NCBI GenBank assembly: GCA_002316595.1
Contig: DCDV01000004.1
Location: 233,495-242,338, forward strand
Source: Mageeibacillus sp. UBA1046
GTDB taxonomy: Bacteria; Bacillota; Clostridia; Saccharofermentanales; DTU023
Direction: 5' to 3'
DNA length: 8,844 bases
Shown here: in pieces, positions 1 to 6,332 of the stretch
Layout: each line of letters begins with the position of its first letter
Position numbering within the stretch: the first letter of the stretch is position 1
Notes under the pieces: generated by a model
What the model saw: the letters and a program-made list of their open reading frames with translations, nothing else
The model's database searches: none
What the model was told of the DNA's origin: nothing
Program-made: the position numbers and the translations under genes

Positions 1-930
1 CAAGCCATAGACTGCTGCCGGACGTGCAAAAATCGTCATGAAAGCCATTATCGCGGCAGCGTACGGCAGTGCGCGCAGGAAGGACGGCAGGTTGGACAGG
101 AGACCGAGCAGGAAGAACAGACTGATCTGCATAATCTTTGTTAAGCCGTCGAAGAAGAAAACAACATCTCTTTTGCCCTGGAATTCTTTGTTGCCGAGGT
201 AGATCCCCAGAATATAGAGGGCCAGATAACCATTGCCGCCAAACAAGTCACAGGCAGCATAGGTAATCAGCATCACCGCGGCCATAAACACCGAATAGAG
301 ACCGTCAGCCTGAAGGTTCAAGCGTATCAGCAGCTTGCCGATCAGGAAGGCTGCGAAAAACCCCACTGCCACACCGATAACAATCTGAGAGAGTATCAGG
401 ATCGGAACAGATACACTCGAGCCCATGATGACAGAGAGGAAAACCATAGTCATGGTAAAAGCCGTCGGGTCGTTGGACCCGCTCTCCAGCTCCAGCAAAG
501 GAGCGGTATTGTTCTTGAGATTCAAATTCTTGGAGCGCAGGATATTAGAGACACTGGCATAATCGGTTGAGCCCACGATAGATCCGATCAGCATGCCTTC
601 CAGCATGCCAAAGCCCAGTACATAATGGCAAAACAATCCTGTTAGAAGGGCCATAGCCACAACCCCCAAAGAGCTTAAGACGATCGCTTCTTTGGCTACC
701 GGCTTGACCATATTCCACTTTGTGCCAAAGCCTCCGTAGAACATGATAACCATCAAAGCAACCGTGGCGAAGCCGTCTGCGAACACATAGTCATTGAATT
801 CCAGGCCGATGGCGCCGAACCCCATGCCCAGAACGATGAACAATAGAAGTGAAGGTATGCCATGACGGCTGGAAATACTGATGGCCAGCAAAGCCAGTAT
901 CAAGATGATGTCAATAATTGAAAACTGCAA
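1..930 (-). CDS. nhaP2: K+(Na+)/H+ antiporter, CPA1 family, NhaP2/CvrA-like (3' end outside window)
   Basis: This is the first 310 residues of a polytopic membrane protein that runs off the left edge. It would exchange protons for K+ or Na+ across the cytoplasmic membrane. Hydrophobic helices alternate with short loops throughout. Two family hallmarks are clear: VGSTDYASV near residues 119-127 and ELESGSNDP near 147-155, the latter holding the Asn-Asp pair used for ion binding and exchange in CPA1 antiporters. Similarity to remembered E. coli NhaP2 (CvrA) is strong around both motifs. The C-terminal regulatory part of NhaP2, if present, lies outside. The start is TTG at 930, preceded by GGAGGAGG (939-946) at an 8-nt spacing. 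The nearby ATG codons at 948-953 are in another frame that soon stops. Ion specificity cannot be told from sequence. Confidence 0.85.
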   Translation of the reverse strand, partial: MQFSIIDIILILALLAISISSRHGIPSLLLFIVLGMGFGAIGLEFNDYVFADGFATVALMVIMFYGGFGTKWNMVKPVAKEAIVLSSLGVVAMALLTGLFCHYVLGFGMLEGMLIGSIVGSTDYASVSNILRSKNLNLKNNTAPLLELESGSNDPTAFTMTMVFLSVIMGSSVSVPILILSQIVIGVAVGFFAAFLIGKLLIRLNLQADGLYSVFMAAVMLITYAACDLFGGNGYLALYILGIYLGNKEFQGKRDVVFFFDGLTKIMQISLFFLLGLLSNLPSFLRALPYAAAIMAFMTIFARPAAVYGL

Positions 931-1096
931 AGTATCTGCCTCCTCCGCATCATGAAATTAAAATTAAACAAGACTTTGATCTGTCTCGACTGGCCGCCGC
1001 AGTTCACAGGTTTTGTGTCTTACCAGCCTGGAGAAATCACAATACACCTCGTTGCGTTACGAACAGTTTGGATTCTAACATGATAAACTAAATCCA
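931..1096. other. Divergent intergenic region, left half, no gene seen
   Basis: This stretch separates the antiporter gene (leftward) from the oxidoreductase gene (rightward). It contains the antiporter ribosome site (939-946) and presumably both promoters. I see no convincing small gene, RNA gene or terminator-like hairpin here. No clean -35/-10 pair for the leftward gene was found. The remainder of the gap is the 34-bp repeat array and the oxidoreductase ribosome site. Confidence 0.5.
1052..1081 (+). promoter_or_regulatory. Weak candidate promoter for the oxidoreductase gene
   Basis: TTGCGT (1052-1057) and TAACAT (1076-1081) are separated by 18 bp and match the sigma-70 type consensus only partly. 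If this is the promoter, transcription would start just before the 34-bp repeat array and the whole array would lie in the 5' untranslated region. The match is weak enough to have arisen by chance. Confidence 0.22.
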
Positions 1097-1299
1097 GTCC
1101 GGATGTCAGCTCGCTTGCTCGATCACGTGGTCCGGATATCAGCTAGCTTGCTCGATGCACGTGGTCCGGATGTCAGCTTGCTTGTTCGATGCACAGGGTC
1201 CGGATGTCAGCTGGCTTGCTCGATGCACAGGGTCCGGATATCAGACCGTTTGCTCGATGCACAGGGTCCGGATGCCAGCTCGTTTGTTCGATGCACAAG
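1097..1299. repeat. Six tandem copies of a 34-bp unit
   Basis: Units start at 1097, 1130, 1164, 1198, 1232 and 1266. All are 34 bp except the first, which is 33 bp (one base missing near its end). Each begins GTCCGGAT, continues with TCAG and a GCTTG-type core, then TCGAT and usually GCAC. The unit contains the palindrome TCCGGA, and base 16 shows all four nucleotides among the copies. There are no unique spacers, so this is not a CRISPR array. Because 34 is not a multiple of 3 and the unit lacks stops in all forward frames, reading frames stay open through the array without being real genes. It ends 20 bp before the oxidoreductase ATG. Function unknown; it resembles a VNTR-type minisatellite. 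Confidence 0.93.
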
Positions 1300-1319
1300 A
1301 AGTTAAAAGGAGACTTGAG

Positions 1320-2678
1320 ATGAGAATTTTAATAATCGGAGCAGTTGCAGCAGGAACGTCAGCAGCCACCAAGGCGCGGCGCAACGATGAGGAAGCCGAG
1401 ATTGTAATTTACGAGAAGGGTCAGCATATATCTTATGCCGGCTGTGACACGCCCTATTTCATCGGCGGCTTGATAGCAGATGCAAAGTCACTTACTCCCC
1501 GCAGTGTGAGATATTTTAGAATGAAATACCATTTCGATATCAAAATCCGCCACGAAGTGATCGATATTGATTTGGCGGCGAAGACGCTTACTGTCAAGGA
1601 CCTGGATCAAGATGAAACCTTTGTTGATCACTACGACAAGCTGATAATCGCTACCGGAGCCAGGTCGGTCATTCCGCCTATTCCCGGCGTCGAAAAGGAG
1701 CATGTTTTCAGTCTCAGAAACATCGAGGATACTCTGGCTATTGATTCATTCATTACGGAAAAGAAGCCTCAGGCTGCTGCTATCATCGGCAGCGGCAGCA
1801 TCGGCATGGAGCTGTGCGATAATCTTACCCGGCGAGGTCTTAAGATCCATCTGATAGAAATGGCAAGTCACATCAATCCGGCTCTGGATCCTGACATGTC
1901 AGTTCACATCGAAGAAGAATTTATGTCTCACAATGTCAAACTCTACAAGAACACTCAAGCAGCAAAAATCGAGGACGATCACGTCTTGACCTCAGATCAA
2001 GAAAAAATCCCCGGCGATCTGGTCATAGTCGCTGCAGGCGTCAGACCGGAAGTCACGCTGGCCCGGGAGGCCGGCATCAAGCTGGGTGGAACCGGAGCTA
2101 TCGCCGTTGACGAGTATCTGCAAACCAGCGATCCGCATGTATACGCCTGCGGAGATTGTATTGAGCACTTCAATCTGGTTACCCGAAAACCCGCTTACTT
2201 TCCGCTGGGGTCAACAGCCAACAAAACCGGCCGCATCGCGGGAGACGTTATCACAGGAGGGGACTTGACCTTCAGAGGCGTCCTGGGAACCGGCATCTTT
2301 AAGGCTTTTGATCTCAATGTAGCCCGGACCGGCTTAAGTGAGACTCAGGCACGAGCTGCTGACTATGACATCGAAGTGGCGCATATTGTAAAACCTGACA
2401 AAACAACTCTAATGGGCGGAAGAGAACTTATTATTAAAGCTGTCGCTGACCGTGAGACAGAAAAGCTGCTGGGAGTTCAAATAGTAGGCCATGAAGGCGT
2501 CGATAAGCGAATGGATGTGCTCGTAACCGCCATGACCCACGGAGCTAAAGTCAGCGATTTATTCCATCTTGACCTGGCTTATTCACCTATGCATTCTATT
2601 GCTAAAGACCCCGTCATGTATGTAGGCATGGTGCTGGAAAACGCTATCAGTAAGGATAAACCTATCCAGACCGGTTAA
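1320..2678 (+). CDS. CoA-disulfide reductase / NADH oxidase family flavoprotein
   Basis: A 452-residue cytoplasmic FAD- and NAD(P)H-dependent oxidoreductase, normal length for the family. The N-terminal FAD-binding fold has GAVAAGTSAA (7-16). The single redox Cys42 lies in SYAGCDTPYF, at the place of the active-site cysteine of CoA-disulfide reductases and water-forming NADH oxidases. ATGAR (111-115) follows, then the NAD(P)H-binding GSGSIG (157-162), a second FAD contact around YACGDC (275-280), and a dimerisation domain ending in LDLAYSPMHSIAKDP (417-431). There is no rhodanese fusion. Likely roles are keeping low-molecular-weight thiols reduced or removing O2; sequence does not decide between them. 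I chose the ATG at 1320 because AAGGAG (1307-1312) sits 7 nt upstream and the family begins at the FAD motif. The open frame upstream is the 34-bp repeat array. Confidence 0.9.
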   Translation: MRILIIGAVAAGTSAATKARRNDEEAEIVIYEKGQHISYAGCDTPYFIGGLIADAKSLTPRSVRYFRMKYHFDIKIRHEVIDIDLAAKTLTVKDLDQDETFVDHYDKLIIATGARSVIPPIPGVEKEHVFSLRNIEDTLAIDSFITEKKPQAAAIIGSGSIGMELCDNLTRRGLKIHLIEMASHINPALDPDMSVHIEEEFMSHNVKLYKNTQAAKIEDDHVLTSDQEKIPGDLVIVAAGVRPEVTLAREAGIKLGGTGAIAVDEYLQTSDPHVYACGDCIEHFNLVTRKPAYFPLGSTANKTGRIAGDVITGGDLTFRGVLGTGIFKAFDLNVARTGLSETQARAADYDIEVAHIVKPDKTTLMGGRELIIKAVADRETEKLLGVQIVGHEGVDKRMDVLVTAMTHGAKVSDLFHLDLAYSPMHSIAKDPVMYVGMVLENAISKDKPIQTG

Positions 2679-2695
2679 AAACTTGAAGCTGGCCC

Positions 2696-2775
2696 GCGAA
2701 CATGAGAGTAAAACCGCCATCGTACTATGGTATTTCATTCCCTTAACAGCGGGGCTGCGAACAGGAGAGTAAAAC
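2696..2775. repeat. Short direct repeat spanning the 3' end of the kinase gene
   Basis: Nineteen bases at 2757-2775, inside the last codons of the histidine kinase gene, recur at 2696-2714 just beyond its stop with 18 of 19 matches (one T/G difference). Weaker similarity continues a few bases on one side. The outer copy lies in the 56-bp gap between two convergent genes, which has no convincing intrinsic terminator. Confidence 0.6.
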
Positions 2776-4222
2776 AGGTGCCTTCCTCTTCGCTGCTGTC
2801 AGCCTGTATCTCAATGTCATGACTTTCTGCCAGAGCGGAAGCCACCGCAAGGCCAAGGCCGGATCCAAAAGAATCATCTGTCTTTACCCGGTAGAAGCGC
2901 TCGAAAATATGCTCTAAGTCCGCCGGCGATATCACTGTGCCAAAATCATGTATTCGGATCTCGAGCAGACCGTCCTTGCTCAAGGAAGAGTTGACGCTCA
3001 CTGCGGTCCCCGGATACGCATATCGAAGTGCATTGTCCAAAAGAATGCCAAACAGCTGATATAAGCGATTGTAATCACCCAGATAAGGATACTGCTTAAC
3101 CTCATCTTCATAGTTCAAGGTCAATTCAAGCTGTTCAGCCTGACGGCGCTGTCTGCGCAAGGCATCCGCCAGAATATCCGGAATGTTTACTTCACTTTTT
3201 TCAAACTTGAATTCCGCTGTGTCCAGGCGGGATAATTCCAGCAAATCATTGACCAGCCGCTCCAACTGACGGCTCTCCCCGAGCAAGTCATCGTAGTACT
3301 CTTGACGCCGCTCAGGCTCAGTAACAATTCCATCACGCAGTGCTTCCAGAGAGCTGCGCATGACTGCTACCGGTGTGCGCAGTTCATGCGACAGCGAAGC
3401 CAAAAAGTCCCGCTTGGCATTATCTTGCTGCCGGCGCTCAGCTTCTGCCTCGGCCAGACGTTCAGCCAGCGTATCAATATTTTCAGCCAAGGCGCCTATC
3501 TCATCAGTCTGGCTGATACCGCTGCGAGCCTCATAGTCACCTGCGGCCAGACAGCTGGTAGTCTTCTCCATCTGTGCTACCGGCCTGCTGATCCGCCGGG
3601 ATAATAAAGTTGTCATGAAGAGTGCCAGAAGAAGCGCTATCAGCAGCGATACAGCCAGTATCCTGATAATTTCACTCATGCTCTGGTTTAGATCGCTGTA
3701 GCTGTTATGCAAAAGTACAGCTGCTATCACCTGTCCGTCCTCATCGTAAACCGGCGCACCTGCGGAGAGTGAGGCGGTATCCAGCTGATCGCTGAAAGCA
3801 GGACTTGTCAGAGCTTTTCCGGCAAAAACATCCTCCAGCAAAGCCTGAGCCTGAGGATTAAGTTCAGTGTAAGTGATCGGTTGATGCGACATGCCTACAG
3901 TTACAGAGCGGGCTGATTCGTCTACTATCCAAATGTCGCTCATGGCTATCTCATTGATCAGATCCAGATAAGCTGACTGCAGTCCTCTCTGCATGCCTCT
4001 GCCCTGCCCCATTCCAATTCCGGGCATGTTCTGTCCCGGCACAGTAAGCCCGTCGATAGCATCGGCAATACTCACCGCATGTGTGAGCAGCTGATCCTCA
4101 TAAACCTGAAGCATGCTGCGGCGGTTAATGGCATAGAATAAAGCGCCCAATACGACGCTGAATATCAGGAACAAAAGGAAAAATGACAAGGCGATGCGCC
4201 GGCTCAAAGTTAAATGTTTCAT
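2735..4222 (-). CDS. Two-component sensor histidine kinase (HAMP, HisKA, HATPase_c)
   Basis: A 495-residue membrane kinase expected to phosphorylate the regulator encoded immediately upstream. Order of parts: short cytoplasmic tail, membrane helix about 10-32, extracytoplasmic sensor about 33-184, second helix about 185-207, HAMP linker about 208-262, dimerisation domain with phospho-accepting His279 in SLSHELRTP, N box with Asn397 in DNALRYA, G1 box around HDFGTVI (425-431), F box near FERFYR (440-445) and G2 box GSGLGLAV (453-460). The G1 box departs from the usual DxGxGI by lacking its second glycine. The sensor has an unusual Gly/Met-rich stretch at 62-80, including GMGQGRGMQRG. The start ATG overlaps the regulator stop as ATGA with no good ribosome site of its own, so translation is probably coupled. 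The signal sensed is unknown. Confidence 0.93.
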   Translation of the reverse strand: MKHLTLSRRIALSFFLLFLIFSVVLGALFYAINRRSMLQVYEDQLLTHAVSIADAIDGLTVPGQNMPGIGMGQGRGMQRGLQSAYLDLINEIAMSDIWIVDESARSVTVGMSHQPITYTELNPQAQALLEDVFAGKALTSPAFSDQLDTASLSAGAPVYDEDGQVIAAVLLHNSYSDLNQSMSEIIRILAVSLLIALLLALFMTTLLSRRISRPVAQMEKTTSCLAAGDYEARSGISQTDEIGALAENIDTLAERLAEAEAERRQQDNAKRDFLASLSHELRTPVAVMRSSLEALRDGIVTEPERRQEYYDDLLGESRQLERLVNDLLELSRLDTAEFKFEKSEVNIPDILADALRRQRRQAEQLELTLNYEDEVKQYPYLGDYNRLYQLFGILLDNALRYAYPGTAVSVNSSLSKDGLLEIRIHDFGTVISPADLEHIFERFYRVKTDDSFGSGLGLAVASALAESHDIEIQADSSEEEGTCFTLLFAAPLLRE

Positions 4223-4911
4223 GTTGTTTTCAGTTTATAACCCTGCCCTCGAACAGTCGATAAGGTCCAGTCTTCGTGGTCATAGAGTTCCAGCTTCGCC
4301 CGCAGGCGTTTTATATGGGAATCTACTGTGCGCAAGTCACCTTCATAGTCAAAGCCCCACAGGCGGTCGATCAGTTCATCCCGGCTGAACACCCTGCCGG
4401 GACTTGAGGCCAGCAGCCAGAGCAGTTCTCTTTCGCGATGAGTAAGACTTACCTCTTGACCTGAGATCCGGACTTCAGCTCTGTCCATATTTATTTGCAG
4501 ACTGCCCAGAACATAATCATTTTCACTGTCGTTCGATTCAGTATCGCTTAAATCGAGCCGCCTCATAATTGCCCGCACTCTTGCCATTACCTCTGCCGGC
4601 GAAAAGGGTTTGACGATATAATCGTCCGCTCCGATGTCCAGACCCATAATCCGATCCGCATCCTCGCTGCGGGCGGTAATCATCAAAACAGGTACAAGCG
4701 AGATACGGCGGATTTCACGGCAAACCGTGAAACCATCAATCTTCGGCATCATCACATCCAAAAGAACGACGTCGGCAGGCTCTGCCTTGAAGCGATCCAA
4801 GGCGGCCTGCCCGTCGTAAACAATATCTACTGTGTAACCTTCTCTTCTGGCATAATCCGCCAGAATTTCGGTCATTCTGCGATTGTCATCTGCAATCAGC
4901 ATCCGCGCCAT
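4219..4911 (-). CDS. OmpR/PhoB-type DNA-binding response regulator
   Basis: A 230-residue cytoplasmic transcription regulator with a receiver domain (about 1-115) and a winged-helix DNA-binding domain (about 133-228). The receiver has the acidic pair Asp8-Asp9, phospho-accepting Asp52 in VVLLDVMMP, Thr79 in MITAR and Lys101 in VKPF, all canonical. The effector domain has the typical LTHRERELLWLL segment and ends in RTVDSHIKRLRAKL and VRGQGYKL, the recognition helix and wing. Start chosen at 4911 with AGGAG (4918-4922) 6 nt upstream. The gene is first of a two-gene operon with the kinase, overlapping it by 4 nt. Likely targets are its own promoter and perhaps the exported EF-hand-like protein gene upstream, which share a 10-bp sequence; this is inferred, not shown. 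Confidence 0.95.
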   Translation of the reverse strand: MARMLIADDNRRMTEILADYARREGYTVDIVYDGQAALDRFKAEPADVVLLDVMMPKIDGFTVCREIRRISLVPVLMITARSEDADRIMGLDIGADDYIVKPFSPAEVMARVRAIMRRLDLSDTESNDSENDYVLGSLQINMDRAEVRISGQEVSLTHRERELLWLLASSPGRVFSRDELIDRLWGFDYEGDLRTVDSHIKRLRAKLELYDHEDWTLSTVRGQGYKLKTT

Positions 4912-4959
4912 AGCAGTCTCCTAAATGTCCCGTCAAGTTCTCTTGAGTATCATGCACAT

Positions 4960-5004
4960 ATTATACTAGTAAAGCACATTACACCCGCTGTTTCATCGCT
5001 TACA
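4960..5004 (-). promoter_or_regulatory. Candidate promoter and activator site for the two-component operon
   Basis: Read on the minus strand, a perfect TATAAT lies at 4965-4960, about 50 nt before the regulator start. The position 17 bp upstream (4988-4983) reads GCGGGT, a very poor -35. Two TGTAA pentamers (5004-5000 and 4983-4979) are spaced 21 bp, two helical turns, with the nearer one overlapping the edge of the -35 position. A good -10, poor -35 and phased direct repeats are typical of promoters needing an OmpR-family activator, so autoregulation is plausible. Confidence 0.45.
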
Positions 5005-5007
5005 GAA
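4998..5007 (-). promoter_or_regulatory. Shared 10-bp element, copy 1 (upstream of the response regulator)
   Basis: TTCTGTAAGC, minus strand, 87 nt upstream of the regulator start and containing the distal TGTAA of the pair described for that promoter. The identical 10-mer occurs in the same orientation at 5536-5545, upstream of the exported protein gene. It may be an operator of the two-component system. Confidence 0.3.
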
Positions 5008-5040
5008 CTCGCGGTACAGCACTCTGCATTAAGGCGTCTC

Positions 5041-5508
5041 TTATTCTTCTGCGTATGGGCAACTGTCGCATTCACCGCGCCTGCCCTCGCCATTCATACC
5101 CCTGCCATTACGTCTGCCGAAACCGAAGCTGCCGTCATCCGTCATGTCAGGTTTGCCGTCGCCGTCCTTATCCCAAGGCGGTGTTACGCCTTCAGGGAAA
5201 TCCGGATTGCCGTCGCCGTCAGTATCGCAAGGCCTGGTCACGCCTTCAGGAAGATTGGGCTTGCCATCGCCGTCTGTATCCTCGGCATCCCTCCACCAAC
5301 CGCGCATACCGGTTTCCTGCATTCCTTGGCCATTGCGTCTGCAGAAACCAAAGTCATCGTCATTAGTTTCTTCACCATTTTCTGCCTGCTCGCTATTTGC
5401 TGCTTTTTCTGCGGCGAGTACAGCTCCATTGTCAAAGGAAAGAGCTGTCACTATAAGAGCAGCTGCAGCAATTAACGCCAGACTGGCAAAAATTATTTTT
5501 TTCAACAT
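5041..5508 (-). CDS. Small exported protein with three EF-hand-like calcium loops
   Basis: A 155-residue protein with a clear signal peptide (MLKK, hydrophobic core about 5-23, likely cut after VLA near residue 32), then an acidic linker (34-52). Three 12-residue loops follow at 77-88, 95-106 and 113-124, each beginning DxDGDG, with acidic residues at positions 1, 3, 5 and 12 as in EF-hand or thrombospondin type-3 calcium sites. They sit in 18-residue repeats. Two similar segments flank them: GFCRRNGQGM (54-63) and GFGRRNGRGM (129-138). The end carries CDSC (147-150). An ATG 15 nt further upstream overlaps the ribosome site GGAGG (5517-5521), so I start at 5508, 8 nt after it. I do not recognise a named family. 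It lies just upstream of the two-component genes in the same direction, so it may be a target or ligand of that system. Confidence 0.8.
   Translation of the reverse strand: MLKKIIFASLALIAAAALIVTALSFDNGAVLAAEKAANSEQAENGEETNDDDFGFCRRNGQGMQETGMRGWWRDAEDTDGDGKPNLPEGVTRPCDTDGDGNPDFPEGVTPPWDKDGDGKPDMTDDGSFGFGRRNGRGMNGEGRRGECDSCPYAEE
5119..5280 (-). repeat. Three 54-bp coding repeats (EF-hand-like loops)
   Basis: Unit boundaries on the minus strand are 5280-5227, 5226-5173 and about 5172-5119. Units 1 and 2 are alike over their whole 18 codons (DTDGDG, then PEGVT). Unit 3 matches mainly over the first nine codons. The array keeps the reading frame and encodes the metal-binding loops of the exported protein. 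Its regular composition also leaves long open frames on the opposite strand that are not genes. Confidence 0.85.
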
Positions 5509-5535
5509 GTTTTTTACCTCCATAAGGTTTATGTT

Positions 5536-5545
5536 GCTTACAGAA
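5536..5545 (-). promoter_or_regulatory. Shared 10-bp element, copy 2 (upstream of the exported protein)
   Basis: TTCTGTAAGC, minus strand, 28 nt upstream of the start at 5508. It is identical to the copy at 4998-5007. Relative to the candidate promoter at 5571-5598 it falls downstream of the -10, so binding here would more naturally repress or block than activate, unless that promoter call is wrong. Confidence 0.28.
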
Positions 5546-5570
5546 TAAACGCTGTCTGTGTCAGTCTTGT

Positions 5571-5598
5571 GTCATATAAAAAATATAGATGAAGTCAA
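5571..5598 (-). promoter_or_regulatory. Candidate promoter for the exported EF-hand-like protein
   Basis: On the minus strand, TTGACT (5598-5593, five of six consensus bases) and TATGAC (5576-5571, four of six) are 16 bp apart. Transcription would begin near 5564, giving a leader of about 55 nt before the ATG at 5508. This is the best sigma-70 type match in the 170-bp divergent gap. Confidence 0.45.
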
Positions 5599-5606
5599 AA
5601 ACTGTT

Positions 5607-5620
5607 TGTAAGAAATGTAA
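5607..5620. promoter_or_regulatory. Possible regulator site: close TGTAA pair in the divergent gap
   Basis: TGTAA at 5607-5611 and 5616-5620 (plus strand), 9 bp apart, lies just upstream of the -35 of the leftward candidate promoter and about 60-70 bp before the rightward gene at 5679. A regulator bound here could affect both. The spacing differs from the 21-bp TGTAA pair at the two-component promoter and the region is AT-rich, so chance is a real possibility. Confidence 0.22.
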
Positions 5621-5678
5621 ATAACTACATATCTATTGGTGTAAAATTAATTCAATTCCGGAAACCAAGGAGATTAAC

Positions 5679-6326
5679 ATGGAACTATTGATTATCGTAC
5701 TAGTTATCGGACTTACGGCAGGAGCCTTGCTGCTTATGCCGAAGAAAGCCAGCGCTCACTGCGATACCATGGATGGGCCTACGGCTGTCGATGGAATCAA
5801 AGCCCTTGAAACGGGCAATATTAATTATGCTTTGAAATGGATTCAACCTAAAGCTGAAGATGAAGCCGAACTGCAAGAATGCTTTGACCTGGCCTACAAA
5901 GTATACCAATTGGACGGTGATGCCAAGGAAGTCGCCAAGCGATATTTTGTTGACGCTCTGGTACGCATCCACCGCGCCGGTGAAGGCGCACCTCATGTAG
6001 GAGTAAAGCCTCACGGCATCCCCATCGATGAAAAGGTTGTCGCCGCTGATAAATGCATCGAAGTCGGCGATATCACTCCTCTTAAAGGTTTGGTGCCTGA
6101 TGAGCTGCTGCCAGAACTGGAAAAACGCCTGGAAAAGACTCTTGCCCTGAAGCATTACGATGTCGATGATGTTACTGCAGGCCGCGCGTATGTTGAAGCC
6201 TATGTTAACTTCTTTCATCTGGCGGAAAATTCCGGGCACAGTGAGCATGAACATGACAAACATGGGCATGGCCAACATGAACATAGTCATGATAACCACA
6301 AACATGGACATCATCACGAGCACTAA
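5679..6326 (+). CDS. Exported His-rich protein, DUF6448-like, predicted mature N-terminus HCD
   Basis: A 215-residue protein with an N-terminal hydrophobic segment (about 2-20), then PKKASA and a likely A-x-A signal-peptidase cut after Ala26. The mature chain would begin HCDTMDGP. A mostly helical domain follows with ALETGNINYALKWI (42-55) and LVRIHRAGEGAP (94-105), which I recall as features of the DUF6448 family. The tail, 187-215, has 14 histidines in 29 residues, a metal-buffering pattern seen in nickel, zinc or copper proteins. The mature start recalls the HCDLPCGVY nickel hook of nickel superoxide dismutase, but the second hook cysteine (Cys6) is Asp here, so this is not an ordinary NiSOD. 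Cys68 and Cys126 are the only other cysteines. AAGGAG (5667-5672) lies 6 nt before the ATG. Probably co-transcribed with the following peptidase gene. Biochemical function unknown. Confidence 0.85.
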   Translation: MELLIIVLVIGLTAGALLLMPKKASAHCDTMDGPTAVDGIKALETGNINYALKWIQPKAEDEAELQECFDLAYKVYQLDGDAKEVAKRYFVDALVRIHRAGEGAPHVGVKPHGIPIDEKVVAADKCIEVGDITPLKGLVPDELLPELEKRLEKTLALKHYDVDDVTAGRAYVEAYVNFFHLAENSGHSEHEHDKHGHGQHEHSHDNHKHGHHHEH

Positions 6327-6332
6327 GCTGAA

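Noticed and set aside
948..953. ATG start for the antiporter
   Set aside because: Both ATG codons are in a different frame that reaches a stop within 18 codons; the TTG at 930 has an excellent ribosome site and the correct frame.
1097..1299. CRISPR array
   Set aside because: The copies are directly adjacent and diverged, there are no unique spacers, and no cas genes are nearby.
1103..1306. 67-residue open frame through the repeat array
   Set aside because: It is open only because the 34-bp unit has no stops in any frame; it has no ribosome site and its protein is just the unit read in rotating frames.
3302..3604. 100-residue plus-strand open frame inside the kinase gene
   Set aside because: It is antisense to conserved HisKA and HAMP coding sequence and has no independent support.
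5055..5548. Two plus-strand open frames (5055-5366 and 5144-5548) opposite the exported protein gene
   Set aside because: They are antisense shadows of a repetitive gene that has a signal peptide, a ribosome site and recognisable loops; the shadow products are Pro/Ser/Arg/Cys-rich without domains.
5700..6323. 207-residue minus-strand open frame opposite the His-rich protein gene
   Set aside because: The Met/Phe/Val-rich start is the antisense of the CAT/CAC histidine codons; there is no ribosome site, and the plus-strand gene has family motifs.
5679..6326. True nickel superoxide dismutase (sodN)
   Set aside because: Only HCD of the nickel hook is kept; the second hook cysteine is replaced by Asp and the rest of the protein looks like a DUF6448-type domain with a His tail and a normal signal peptide.
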